Made by a program: the position numbers and the translations under genes. Source: Lunatimonas salinarum (GTDB lineage: Bacteria; Bacteroidota; Bacteroidia; Cytophagales; Cyclobacteriaceae). Taken from it: DNA of 64,000 nucleotides. How positions within the stretch are numbered: position 1 is the first letter of the stretch; every line of letters starts with the position of its first letter. Positions 1 through 7,969 of this stretch are shown here, in pieces. The notes under the pieces were generated by a model that was not told the DNA's origin, ran no database searches, and saw nothing but the letters and a program-made list of their open reading frames with translations. Where the stretch lies: assembly GCF_017811155.1 (NCBI RefSeq), contig NZ_JACVCV010000008.1:62001-126000 (forward strand), written 5' to 3'.

Positions 1-2
1 AG

Positions 3-323
3 TGGATGGAAGAGATCACCGGGCACCCGGCGAAGATGTGGGGACCCAGCATCATTGGGTTTGGAAAATACCACTACAAATATGCCAGTGGACACGAGGG
101 GTATGCGCCACTGCTGGGTTTCTCACCACGAAAGGCGGCCATTTCCCTGTACGTTTTTACAGGCTTGGAAGATCATAAACCGTTGTTGGAGGGCCTTGGC
201 AAATACACCATGGGCAAGGCTTGCATCTACGTAAAAAAGCTTTCCGATATCGACGAACAGGTGTTAAAAAACCTCATGAACCAAACCATACAATACTTGG
301 AAAACCGCTATGGGAAATGCTAA
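3..323 (+). CDS. DUF1801 domain protein, 5' end cut off by the window
   Basis: The reading frame is open to the left edge of the window, so the true start lies upstream; the first in-frame ATG at 6 is inside the domain. About 106 residues are visible. The run around residues 7-25 (KMWGPSIIGFG followed by YHYKY) and the later SLYVFTG match the core of the small single-domain DUF1801 (YdhG-like) family, which is usually about 115-145 residues long. The family is cytoplasmic and has no firmly established biochemical role. It ends at a TAA before a very AT-rich spacer and reads toward the tRNA-like RNA unit, but that unit has its own promoter. The family call is fairly sure; the function is not known. 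Confidence 0.75.
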   Translation, partial: WMEEITGHPAKMWGPSIIGFGKYHYKYASGHEGYAPLLGFSPRKAAISLYVFTGLEDHKPLLEGLGKYTMGKACIYVKKLSDIDEQVLKNLMNQTIQYLENRYGKC

Positions 324-479
324 AGTCAACCCGAAGGGGATTTTCTTCATTTCCAGCCAAAAACCGATTACGCATTTTTCAATATGCCCCGCCTATCAAG
401 CATAGTATTTTTTCATATTCATAACAATGTAAGTATATTTTTGCTAAATATGTATTTTTTAAATATTTTTGTTATATTA

Positions 480-511
480 TTTGCAAATTAATACTCGCTA
501 TCCTACCTTTG
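480..511 (+). promoter_or_regulatory. Bacteroidota-type promoter of the tRNA-like RNA
   Basis: TTTG at 480-483 and TACCTTTG at 504-511 are separated by 20 bases. This matches the Bacteroidota consensus TTTG-N19/20-TAnnTTTG at every defined position. Transcription should start near 515-520, about 40 bases upstream of the tRNA-like fold. The surrounding 420-500 segment is extremely AT-rich. Confidence 0.7.
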
Positions 512-556
512 AATTATCAAACAACGACAAAACGTGTCGAAAACGTTTGTTGACAA

Positions 557-680
557 TGTAGGGTGATGAAACTGGCAGACATGCCCTCCGGTCTCGGGGG
601 TGGGGAGCTAAGGACAAAGCAAACATGGAGCTCGTGTTTTGCCTAACTGCCCCGTGGAGGTTCGACTCCTTCTCCTACAG
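557..680 (+). ncRNA. tRNA-like RNA with closed anticodon arm and very long variable arm
   Basis: A tRNA-like cloverleaf can be drawn. The acceptor is TGTAGGG (557-563) with TCCTACA (673-679). The D arm has a class II look, ATG/CAT around a loop containing CTGGCAGA (566-582). The T arm is GGAGG / TTCGACT / CCTTC (656-672). The anticodon arm is abnormal. Pairing 5 bp around a 7-base loop leaves G instead of U at position 33, with nominal anticodon GTC. Pairing CCTCCG (585-590) with CGGGGG (595-600) closes it to a four-base loop. The variable region (601-655, 55 bases) is far longer than in Leu, Ser or Tyr tRNAs and can itself form a long hairpin: GGGG 602-605 with CCCC 650-653, and GCAAA 619-623 with TTTGC 638-642. 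It lies between its own promoter and terminator. Whether it is charged, processed or used in translation cannot be told from sequence. Confidence 0.6.
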
Positions 681-711
681 CAGGTTATTTTGGGTTTATT
701 GTTAATTGACT

Positions 712-743
712 AAAGCTATGAGACATTGTTTCATAGCTTTTTT
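712..743 (+). terminator. Rho-independent terminator after the tRNA-like RNA
   Basis: AAAGCTATGA (712-721) pairs perfectly with TCATAGCTTT (731-740) around a 9-base loop, and six T residues run through 738-743. The T tract points to use on the plus strand. It also separates the RNA from the convergent NHL gene that ends at 773. Confidence 0.85.
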
Positions 744-772
744 CAGTTTAAAGGCAGCTAATTAAAACCTGT

Positions 773-1837
773 TCAGATCCGGTGTAGCTTGAAGGGGTAA
801 CTACCTCCTGCATTCCATTGGCAAACGTACAGATTTTTGTCCCGGTCCACGCATACATCGTGGCAGTGTTTAAAAACAGGTATCTCTTGAAGCATGAGGG
901 TCAGCTTACCGTTTTCGTAGCGGGGTTCCGTGCCTCCTGGATTGGAGATCACCCGGTTGTTTTTATCCAAAATGGTAATAAAGCCCTTATTCAACTGCAT
1001 GTTATAATTACCCTCGGACATGCCAAAGCAGACACCCGAATACAGGTTGTCTCCGTCCAACACAGGCCTGCTGATAAATGCACCTGGCAAATAGATATCT
1101 TCCAGGTGCTTTCCATCCAAGGTAAAGCGTTTGAAAGTATTTTTTATCCGTGCCGAGCATAGAAGGGTAGGATTTTGGGGATCCCGCCGATCGATTGCCA
1201 CCCCGTGCACCTGCTTGAACTTATCGGGTTGCAAAAAACTATCCCCGCCAAATTTCCGGATAAACTGCCCCTTGGCGTCAAACTGAAGGATAAACTGGGC
1301 TCCGTAGCCGTCGGCCACATAGATGTCTCCGTTTGGCGCTACCGCCGTCTCTGTAGGGCGATAGGGAATGGTTTCGGTATAGGTACCCACCTGCAGTGGC
1401 GTGGGCAGTTCCATGACCACGGTGCCATCCAACGTACATTTCACGACCTTTCCCAAACCGGAATCCGTCACATACAGGTATTCGGTATCTCCTTCATCCA
1501 CCAAGGTAAGCCCATGGGCACCCGAAAAGCCCAAAGTCCAAGTAAACAGCAGCTTGCCTGCGGTGTCATAGACGATCATATTGTTTTTGGGATGGTCCGT
1601 CAGCATAAAAAGCCGGTCTTTACGGTCCATCACCATTTCGTGGCAGTTGTTTACCGGGGTCTTGGCTGGATCCAAATCGCCCCAGGCGCGGTCTACCCGG
1701 TATTGGAAATTTCCATGGCCCAACAGCTCGTCTGAGAGATGCCGTTTTGTGTTGCCTATGTGAAAGGTCTTGACACCTGTTCCCAATGACACGGCCCCAA
1801 GAGCCGATGCTTTCAAAAACTTCCTTCTTCCTGTCAT
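773..1837 (-). CDS. NHL-repeat beta-propeller protein with twin-arginine signal
   Basis: 354 residues. The N-terminus MTGRRKFLKASALGAVSLG has the paired arginines and hydrophobic stretch of a Tat signal, so the protein is probably exported folded. The rest is a six-bladed propeller of NHL type, with repeated blades of the form '.G.IYVADGYG..' and '.NLYVCQWNAGG'. Family members bind ligands or scaffold; some are peptidyl-amidating lyase-like, but no metal-binding catalytic set was identified here. It is the last gene of a three-gene minus-strand operon, starting 5 bases after the DUF1501 stop. The partners suggest a role in an extracytoplasmic degradation or redox complex (inference). Confidence 0.8.
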   Translation of the reverse strand: MTGRRKFLKASALGAVSLGTGVKTFHIGNTKRHLSDELLGHGNFQYRVDRAWGDLDPAKTPVNNCHEMVMDRKDRLFMLTDHPKNNMIVYDTAGKLLFTWTLGFSGAHGLTLVDEGDTEYLYVTDSGLGKVVKCTLDGTVVMELPTPLQVGTYTETIPYRPTETAVAPNGDIYVADGYGAQFILQFDAKGQFIRKFGGDSFLQPDKFKQVHGVAIDRRDPQNPTLLCSARIKNTFKRFTLDGKHLEDIYLPGAFISRPVLDGDNLYSGVCFGMSEGNYNMQLNKGFITILDKNNRVISNPGGTEPRYENGKLTLMLQEIPVFKHCHDVCVDRDKNLYVCQWNAGGSYPFKLHRI

Positions 1838-1842
1838 CCCTT

Positions 1843-3312
1843 TTAGGTTAAAATATCCTTAACCACGTGACCATGTACATCGGTGAGGCGAAACCTTCTG
1901 CCTTGATGCTTAAATGTGAGCCGCTCGTGATCTACGCCCATCAGGTGAAGCAGGGTAGCTTGAAAATCATGCACATGTACCCCCTTTTCGGTCACGTTAT
2001 AGCTAAACTCGTCTGTCTCACCGTAAACGATGCCGGGCTTCACACCTGCCCCTGCCATCCACATGGTGAAGCAGCCCGGATGATGGTCTCTGCCGTAATT
2101 GTCTTTGGTGAGCCTTCCCTGAGAAAAACTCGTTCTACCAAACTCCCCGCCCCACACTACCAGCGTATCGTCCAACAACCCACGCTGCTTGAGATCCATG
2201 ATGAGGCCTGCGGTGGCTTGGTCGGTAGCCTGCGCCTGTGTCTTGATACCCCGGGGGAGATTACCGTGCTGATCCCATCCCATGTGGTATAGCTGAATAA
2301 ACTTTACATCCCGCTCCGCAAGACGCCTCGCTTGAAGGCAATTGGCTGCGTAAGTCCCAGGAATCCGGGCATCCTCCCCATACAATTTATAGATGTGATC
2401 CGGCTCCTCCGAAAGATTTACTGCATCCGGTACGGAATTTTGCATGCGGTAAGCCATTTCATATTGACTTATTTTGGAGTGGATTTCGGGATCATTCCAC
2501 AGCGCAAATTGCTCATGATTTAGTTCCTCAATAAAGTTCAATGCCTTTTTCCGATCGTGATCGTGTATGCCATGGGGATTATTCAGGTACAGCACGGGAT
2601 CCTTTCCCGAGCGAAACTGCACCCCCTGATGGTGGGAAGGCAAGAAGCCGTTGCCCCAAGCATTGGAATTAAGCGGCTGGTCTCCTTGGCTTTGGGAGAT
2701 CAACACCACAAACGAAGGCATGTTTTCATTGTCACTGCCTAAGCCATAACTCACCCAGGACCCGATCGAGGGCCGCCCACTCAATTGACTGCCGGTCTGT
2801 ACAAACATCACCGCCGGCTCGTGGTTGATGGCTTCGGTTTTCATCGACTTGATAATGCACAGGTCGTCCACCACCTTGGCGGTATGGGGAAAAAGCTCAC
2901 TAACCCAAGCACCAGACTGCCCGTATTGCTTGAAGTCATAGATGGATTTCACCAAGGGAAAGGTAGACTGGTCGGACACCATCCCGGAATTCCGCTGTGT
3001 TCCCTGAACAGAGGGCGGAATCTCCTGACCGTGCCACTTGACCAGCTCGGGTTTGTAGTCAAAGGTTTCAATCTGGGAGGGGCCTCCACTTTGGAATAAG
3101 TAGATTACTCGCTTGGCCTTAGGAGGAAAATGGGTTCCCTGTAGCAATCCGCTCATGCCGGTCGCTCCCCTAGGCGCTACCAAATCCCCCGCAAAGGAGC
3201 CCGATTTGCCCATCAGCGACGCCAAGGCAATGGCGCCAAAGCCCAAAGAGGTTTTCTTGAGAAATCCCCTTCTACTTTCGGTAAACTGTAAATGCTTTAA
3301 GTATTCGTCCAT
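1843..3312 (-). CDS. DUF1501 domain-containing protein (sulfatase-like fold)
   Basis: 489 residues spanning the whole DUF1501 family. An N-terminal twin-arginine-like motif ESRRGFLKKTSLGFGAIALASL (about residues 13-34) directs export. Typical family segments are visible: VIYLFQSGGPSQIETFDYKP, the MGWDQHGNLP segment, and VVWGGEFGRTS near residue 395. DUF1501 proteins belong to the alkaline-phosphatase/sulfatase superfamily and are nearly always encoded beside a DUF1549/DUF1553 protein, as here (8 bases downstream of it). The pair is common in Planctomycetes and polysaccharide-degrading Bacteroidota. The substrate is unknown. The family assignment is secure; enzymatic activity is inferred from the fold only. 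Confidence 0.9.
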   Translation of the reverse strand: MDEYLKHLQFTESRRGFLKKTSLGFGAIALASLMGKSGSFAGDLVAPRGATGMSGLLQGTHFPPKAKRVIYLFQSGGPSQIETFDYKPELVKWHGQEIPPSVQGTQRNSGMVSDQSTFPLVKSIYDFKQYGQSGAWVSELFPHTAKVVDDLCIIKSMKTEAINHEPAVMFVQTGSQLSGRPSIGSWVSYGLGSDNENMPSFVVLISQSQGDQPLNSNAWGNGFLPSHHQGVQFRSGKDPVLYLNNPHGIHDHDRKKALNFIEELNHEQFALWNDPEIHSKISQYEMAYRMQNSVPDAVNLSEEPDHIYKLYGEDARIPGTYAANCLQARRLAERDVKFIQLYHMGWDQHGNLPRGIKTQAQATDQATAGLIMDLKQRGLLDDTLVVWGGEFGRTSFSQGRLTKDNYGRDHHPGCFTMWMAGAGVKPGIVYGETDEFSYNVTEKGVHVHDFQATLLHLMGVDHERLTFKHQGRRFRLTDVHGHVVKDILT

Positions 3313-3319
3313 AGCTTCG

Positions 3320-6300
3320 TTATCTAATGGTATATCCGTCAGAGGTATTCATAAGGCCATTGATGACGGTGGCCAAGGCGGCCACTTCTACGGGATCAGA
3401 CCCTGGCCTTATTGGTGTACTGCCAATGCCCACATAGGCAAGGGCATCTTGATTATTTTCGCGAAACTTTTCCAATTCTTCCTGGTGATAAGTACGCACC
3501 AGTTCAAATTCCCGCTCACCCGGCGTTCGACCGGTGCTTATCTGAAAGGCTTTTTTGAGCCTAACTTCCCGTTCTGGAGAGGCTTTCAGCAGGTTCTCTG
3601 CCAAAATCCGCGCAGCCTCTACGTATTGCGGATCATTCAGCAAAACCAAGGCCTGAAGGGGGGTACTGGTTTGCCTTCGTCGCACGGAGCATTCGTTTCG
3701 GTCGCCCACGTCAAAAATCATCATGGAAGGCGGTCCGGAGGTCCTTTTCCAGATAGTATACAAACTTCGTCGGTACAGCCCCTCTCCGGGTTCCTGTAGG
3801 TACTTATAGCGCCAGGATTTGGAGGACAATTCGTCCCACAATCCCTCCGGCTGATAGGGATAGGCACTGGGACCACCCACACGCTTAGACAAAAGGCCGC
3901 TTACTGCGAGCGCATTGTCCCGTACCATCTCAGCCGTCATGCGGTAGCTTGGCCCCCTGGCCAAGAGGTCATTTGCCGGATCAATTTCCAGCAAGTCCGG
4001 ATTGCCATAGGACGACTGCCGGTAGGTAGCTGACATGACCATCAGCTTGTGCATGTGCTTGATGTCCCAACCGGACTCTTGAAAGGTAACCGAAAGCCAA
4101 TCGAGTAATTCCGGATGGGTAGGTAGGCTACCCTGATTGCCAAAATCATCGGAAGTCGCCACCAGTCCTTTACCGAAGTGCATCTGCCACAGCCGGTTCA
4201 CAAACACCCTTGCGGTGAGCGGGTTTTCGGGATCAAACAGCCAATTTGCCAAACCAAGCCGGTTTCTGGGCAGGCCTTCGTCAAATGGCAGCACCCGTTC
4301 CGGTAAGGCGGGGTGTACTTCTTCGGTGGGTTCACTGTATAGCCCCCGGTCCAGTATAAAGGTAGGTCGGGGCTCCTCGGTATCTCCCAACACCATAATC
4401 TCCGGAATATCCTCTACCAACTCCATCTTCTCCTTCCTTTTGCTCCGGAGGCGCTCCTGCAGGCGTTTGATCTCGGCCAATTCCCGCTTCAGGTACTGGG
4501 AACGAATCCTCTCAAACTGCTCGGGGTTAGTGGGCTCCGAAACCGCTTTCTTGACCGATTCCCGGTCATAGAGCTGCATAACCTCCAGCGGGGTCAATTC
4601 CGTGGAAAACACGGCAAGCTCATCTAAGCCGCTGTGCAAAAAGGTTTTCATCTTATCCCGCATTCCCAATGTCAATCCCCGAAACCCGTACGTGTGGATA
4701 TCTGGCTTAAACAGAATGGACTTATACAGGTTGTCCGCTTTTACCAGTACCGGCATGGGCTTGCCATTGAGATAAACCCCAATTCCGGCAGCCTTTCCCT
4801 GTCCATCGTATGTCAGGGTAACCTGCGTCCACTCCTTTACAGGGATAGGATCCACTGTCTCCACCTGTATGGCATTGGTGGGCCAGGAGTAGGAAATGAT
4901 AAATTTCAATCGGTTATCCTCCAAAAAGAGGGAGTATCCCTTTAATCCCAGACGGATGTCTTCGCAGTGGTAAAAGAGGCCTGCCTCTTCAAATTCCCTA
5001 TCTGGAAAAACCGCCACCGACACACTAAAGGGGTCGGTATGGTCAAACCATCCCACTTTTTCCGGCAATGTGAGCGTGGTGTAATCGTTAAGGAAAACGC
5101 CCTCCCCCCGAAACCCCTTGCCTGTATCGGGTTCCTTGACCCGGATGGGCTTACCGCCGGAAACTGCATTAGGACTGATAAACTGGCCCGCTTCCTCTTG
5201 GGCATCGAGCCGATCAAGGGGGTAATAGGCGACCAAACCATCCCGTAAACCTTTTTCCACCGAAGCCAAGACCCTATCGGGTTGTTCAGACCAGGCATGC
5301 AAATCCGCCGTCTCTGCGTTCAGCAGAGCATGCAGCTGATCCCCATCTTCTTGTATCTCTTCATCCAGGTAGGTCAGCAATTTTTCCTGTTCCTCGTCTG
5401 TCAATAGCAGCGAGGGGCCCGGGACCTGTCCAGGCCCGTACACCGCGGTACCGATCTCATTGGTGCTGTTAAAGAAGGCAAACAGCTCAAAATACTCCCG
5501 TTGGGTGATGGGGTCGTACTTGTGGTCATGGCAGCGTGCGCATTCCATGGAAAGGCCCATGATGGCTTTCCCCACCGTCTGGGCACGGTCTGCCACATAC
5601 TCCACCCTGTATTCTTCAAAGACGATACCCGCCTCGGAGTTCCGCTTATGCAGTCGGTTAAAAGCCGTAGCCAAGATACTTTCTTTGGAAGGCTGATCGA
5701 TCAGGTCCCCTGCCAATTGCCAGGTGATGAACTGCTCGTAGGTCATGTTGTCGTTAAAGGCCTGAATAACCCAGTCTCGATAAGGACTGAAATCCCGGTG
5801 CTTGTCGTCCAGGTACCCGTCCGAATCGGCGTACCGGGCCACATCCATCCAATCGGCTGCCATGCGCTCCCCATAAGCGGGAGAAGCCAGGTACTTATCC
5901 ACCAGCCGTTCGTAAGCTTGGGGAGAATCATCCTGCACAAAGGCTTCGATTTCCTCCAAACTAGGCGGCAGGCCGGTCAGGTCAAAGCTAAGCCTCCGGA
6001 TCAAGGTTTCTTTGGAAGCTTCCGGCGAAGGCGACAGGTTATACGCTTCCAGTTTTTTCCCTACAAACCGATCTATGTCGTTGTTTGCCCAGTCCCCGAA
6101 GCGGGTTGAAGGAGGAGATACCTTTTCGGGCTGAATAAAAGACCAATGGGGTTTGTACTCGGCGCCTTGTTCGATCCATTTGGCAATGAGGGCGATTTCA
6201 CGGGGTTCCAGTGTGAGGTGGGATTCCGGTGGAGGCATTTGATAGGAAGCATCTGCCGAAAGCATGCGAAGCAATGCATCGCTTTTTCCAGGTTTGCCGG

Positions 6301-6586
6301 TCACAATCGCCCGCTTTCCTGGGCTCACTTCCAGGGACGCAAAGGCGTGTTCCTCCAAGTCTATCCGAAAGCTGGACGATTGATTGGTGGCATCCGGCCC
6401 GTGGCAGGCAAAGCATTTATCAGACAAAATCGGTTTCACGTGGTAGTTGAAATCAATCTGTTCCGGCAGGTCTTTGAAATGGACGGCCACTTCTTCAGGA
6501 GCCTCCCATTTTCCGCAGGATAGCAGCAGAAATAGGCCGGCCACGCTTAGTAAATAAGTCCATCGCCTGTCAATAGATAACATCAT
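3320..6586 (-). CDS. Planctomycete-type cytochrome c / DUF1549 / LamG / DUF1553 protein
   Basis: 1088 residues, first gene of the operon. A hydrophobic N-terminus ending at LLLSCGKW looks like a lipoprotein signal with Cys near residue 25. Domains in order: a PSCyt1-type haem-binding domain with CFACH near residue 58, followed by SFRIDL and MPPP; DUF1549 (about 165-375, with DWMDVARYADSDGYLDD); an insertion resembling a LamG/concanavalin fold (about 460-665); and DUF1553 (about 780-1045, with NRLWQMHFGKGLV). Such proteins are thought to form an exported redox or carbohydrate-binding complex with DUF1501. The substrate is unknown. The promoter candidate at 6628-6654 is divergent to the regulator gene at 6727, which may control this operon (inference). 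Confidence 0.88.
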   Translation of the reverse strand: MMLSIDRRWTYLLSVAGLFLLLSCGKWEAPEEVAVHFKDLPEQIDFNYHVKPILSDKCFACHGPDATNQSSSFRIDLEEHAFASLEVSPGKRAIVTGKPGKSDALLRMLSADASYQMPPPESHLTLEPREIALIAKWIEQGAEYKPHWSFIQPEKVSPPSTRFGDWANNDIDRFVGKKLEAYNLSPSPEASKETLIRRLSFDLTGLPPSLEEIEAFVQDDSPQAYERLVDKYLASPAYGERMAADWMDVARYADSDGYLDDKHRDFSPYRDWVIQAFNDNMTYEQFITWQLAGDLIDQPSKESILATAFNRLHKRNSEAGIVFEEYRVEYVADRAQTVGKAIMGLSMECARCHDHKYDPITQREYFELFAFFNSTNEIGTAVYGPGQVPGPSLLLTDEEQEKLLTYLDEEIQEDGDQLHALLNAETADLHAWSEQPDRVLASVEKGLRDGLVAYYPLDRLDAQEEAGQFISPNAVSGGKPIRVKEPDTGKGFRGEGVFLNDYTTLTLPEKVGWFDHTDPFSVSVAVFPDREFEEAGLFYHCEDIRLGLKGYSLFLEDNRLKFIISYSWPTNAIQVETVDPIPVKEWTQVTLTYDGQGKAAGIGVYLNGKPMPVLVKADNLYKSILFKPDIHTYGFRGLTLGMRDKMKTFLHSGLDELAVFSTELTPLEVMQLYDRESVKKAVSEPTNPEQFERIRSQYLKRELAEIKRLQERLRSKRKEKMELVEDIPEIMVLGDTEEPRPTFILDRGLYSEPTEEVHPALPERVLPFDEGLPRNRLGLANWLFDPENPLTARVFVNRLWQMHFGKGLVATSDDFGNQGSLPTHPELLDWLSVTFQESGWDIKHMHKLMVMSATYRQSSYGNPDLLEIDPANDLLARGPSYRMTAEMVRDNALAVSGLLSKRVGGPSAYPYQPEGLWDELSSKSWRYKYLQEPGEGLYRRSLYTIWKRTSGPPSMMIFDVGDRNECSVRRRQTSTPLQALVLLNDPQYVEAARILAENLLKASPEREVRLKKAFQISTGRTPGEREFELVRTYHQEELEKFRENNQDALAYVGIGSTPIRPGSDPVEVAALATVINGLMNTSDGYTIR

Positions 6587-6627
6587 GTTTTATTCCTTAG
6601 GTTTGTTTCACGTTTTTTCACGAAATC

Positions 6628-6654
6628 CAAATATACGCCTTTAAATCTTCGCAA
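6628..6654 (-). promoter_or_regulatory. Promoter candidate for the DUF1553-DUF1501-NHL operon
   Basis: Read on the minus strand, TATATTTG (6635-6628) fits TAnnTTTG, with TTG at 6654-6652 sixteen bases upstream. It lies about 40 bases upstream of the start of the large operon gene. The upstream element is only partly conserved. Confidence 0.5.
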
Positions 6655-6672
6655 TTTCCGTTAAAAAACCGT

Positions 6673-6705
6673 TTTGTTAACAGTTAAAATTAATGATTAT
6701 CTTTG
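6673..6705 (+). promoter_or_regulatory. Promoter of the membrane-bound winged-helix regulator gene
   Basis: TTTG at 6673-6676 and TATCTTTG at 6698-6705 are 21 bases apart, a strong Bacteroidota promoter. The TTG at 6703 lies inside the -7 box and therefore cannot be the start codon. This supports the ATG at 6727 as the start. Confidence 0.65.
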
Positions 6706-6726
6706 AACGGAGAAAGAAAATCGTCC

Positions 6727-7911
6727 ATGCAGAAGCAAGATTATGAGGAAATTGTAGCACGGATCATTCAAAGCAAGTCCTTTGGGAGATCCCTGACCTA
6801 TGCCAATCTGCTCCGGTACTTGGCAACGTGTACGGCTGAGGCCAATGTCCCCAAGGAGGCGACCATAGCAGCGGAGATTTTCGGAAAGGAAGATTACGAT
6901 CCCTCGCAAAGTACCCTGATCCGGGTATACATGTACAAATTAAGGGAGAAGTTGACGGCCTACTACGAAAATGAGGGCAAGGAAGAACCCGAGCGGCTGA
7001 CCATACCGAAGGGTAGCTATGCACTCAAAATCATCCCACGAGAAGACTCCGACCAAACGAACCCACCCATTGGCCGACCGGTTGCCTACTTTTTGGCTGG
7101 TGTGGTAGTCTCCGCAGTGATCGGCTATTTCCTCTGGCCCCAAGTAGGCCCACGGGAAAACTTGACTCCGCTACCGGTTCTTTGGGAAGACCTACGGGAA
7201 AGCCGCTTTCCCTCCACATTGGTGCTGGGTGATTTATTTATCTTCAGCGAAAACGGGCCGGAGGGAAGCATCACACGCACCATCCGGCAATCTGAAATCA
7301 ATTCACAAGCAGAGTTTGAGCGTTTTAAGGAGCAGCACCAGCCGCCACAACGGGAATGGACCGCAGCGACCTATGGGTTCTTGATACAGGGCAGTGCGCA
7401 TTGGATCAAAAACCTCACGGAGATGTTTAGGATCTTGGACAAAGACTATTCCATCCGCACCATGTCCCGTTTTAACCCGAAGGAAATTCAGGATCAGGAC
7501 CTGCTAGTGGTAGGTATGTTAAAGACCCTGGGACTTTTTCAAAATTACTTTCAAGGGTCCCGACTCATGTACGACGCTGCGGTGGATGGCATACGGGTGC
7601 TGCATGAGGGGGAGGAAAAGGTGTATAAACCCTTCGGCGATCCGAACGCCTACCACACCGACTATGCCGTGCTGATGAAGATGCCCGGGCCCAACGGCAA
7701 CGCCGTCTATGTGTTTGGCGGGATCTGGGATACGGGTGCCACGCAAAGCCTGAAGATCTTTACCGATACCCAGCTGGCCTTGGACTTGGAAAAGGAGATG
7801 AAGACCGCATTGGGTGCCGTCCCCCAGTACTACGAAGTCTTAATCGAGGTCAGCGGCCTGGACAGGATGGAGCTGACGAGTAGGGTGGTGTATCTGTATG
7901 AGTTAGAATAA
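6727..7911 (+). CDS. Membrane-anchored winged-helix transcriptional regulator-like protein
   Basis: 394 residues from ATG 6727; the in-frame TTG at 6703 is rejected because it falls in the promoter. Residues about 1-100 resemble the N-terminal winged-helix domain found in many membrane-bound regulators of Acidobacteria and Bacteroidota. Typical features are a CTAEANVPKEATIAAEIFG helix pair, DPSQSTLIRVYMYKLREKL, and an ERLTIPKGSYAL wing. One transmembrane helix follows at about 118-138. The remaining 250 residues are predicted to be extracytoplasmic and I do not recognise a named domain in them. The layout is ToxR-like: cytoplasmic DNA-binding domain, single helix, external sensor. It is transcribed divergently from the DUF1553 operon 140 bases away, so it may regulate it (inference). 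Confidence 0.65.
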   Translation: MQKQDYEEIVARIIQSKSFGRSLTYANLLRYLATCTAEANVPKEATIAAEIFGKEDYDPSQSTLIRVYMYKLREKLTAYYENEGKEEPERLTIPKGSYALKIIPREDSDQTNPPIGRPVAYFLAGVVVSAVIGYFLWPQVGPRENLTPLPVLWEDLRESRFPSTLVLGDLFIFSENGPEGSITRTIRQSEINSQAEFERFKEQHQPPQREWTAATYGFLIQGSAHWIKNLTEMFRILDKDYSIRTMSRFNPKEIQDQDLLVVGMLKTLGLFQNYFQGSRLMYDAAVDGIRVLHEGEEKVYKPFGDPNAYHTDYAVLMKMPGPNGNAVYVFGGIWDTGATQSLKIFTDTQLALDLEKEMKTALGAVPQYYEVLIEVSGLDRMELTSRVVYLYELE

Positions 7912-7969
7912 ACAGATTATTTTGATTTTACCGGCCTTATGAGTACATTGATCTTTGTTTTTTAAGGCC

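Noticed and set aside
557-680. Ordinary tRNA-Leu, tRNA-Asp or tRNA-Sec
   Set aside because: The anticodon arm lacks U33 or is closed, there is no TCA anticodon, and the variable arm is far too long for any of these.
818-2742. Long plus-strand frames opposite the NHL and DUF1501 genes
   Set aside because: They are shadows of well-supported minus-strand genes and show no family features of their own.
6703-6726. TTG as start of the winged-helix regulator gene
   Set aside because: The TTG forms part of the -7 promoter box TATCTTTG, so it cannot be translated; the ATG at 6727 is preferred.
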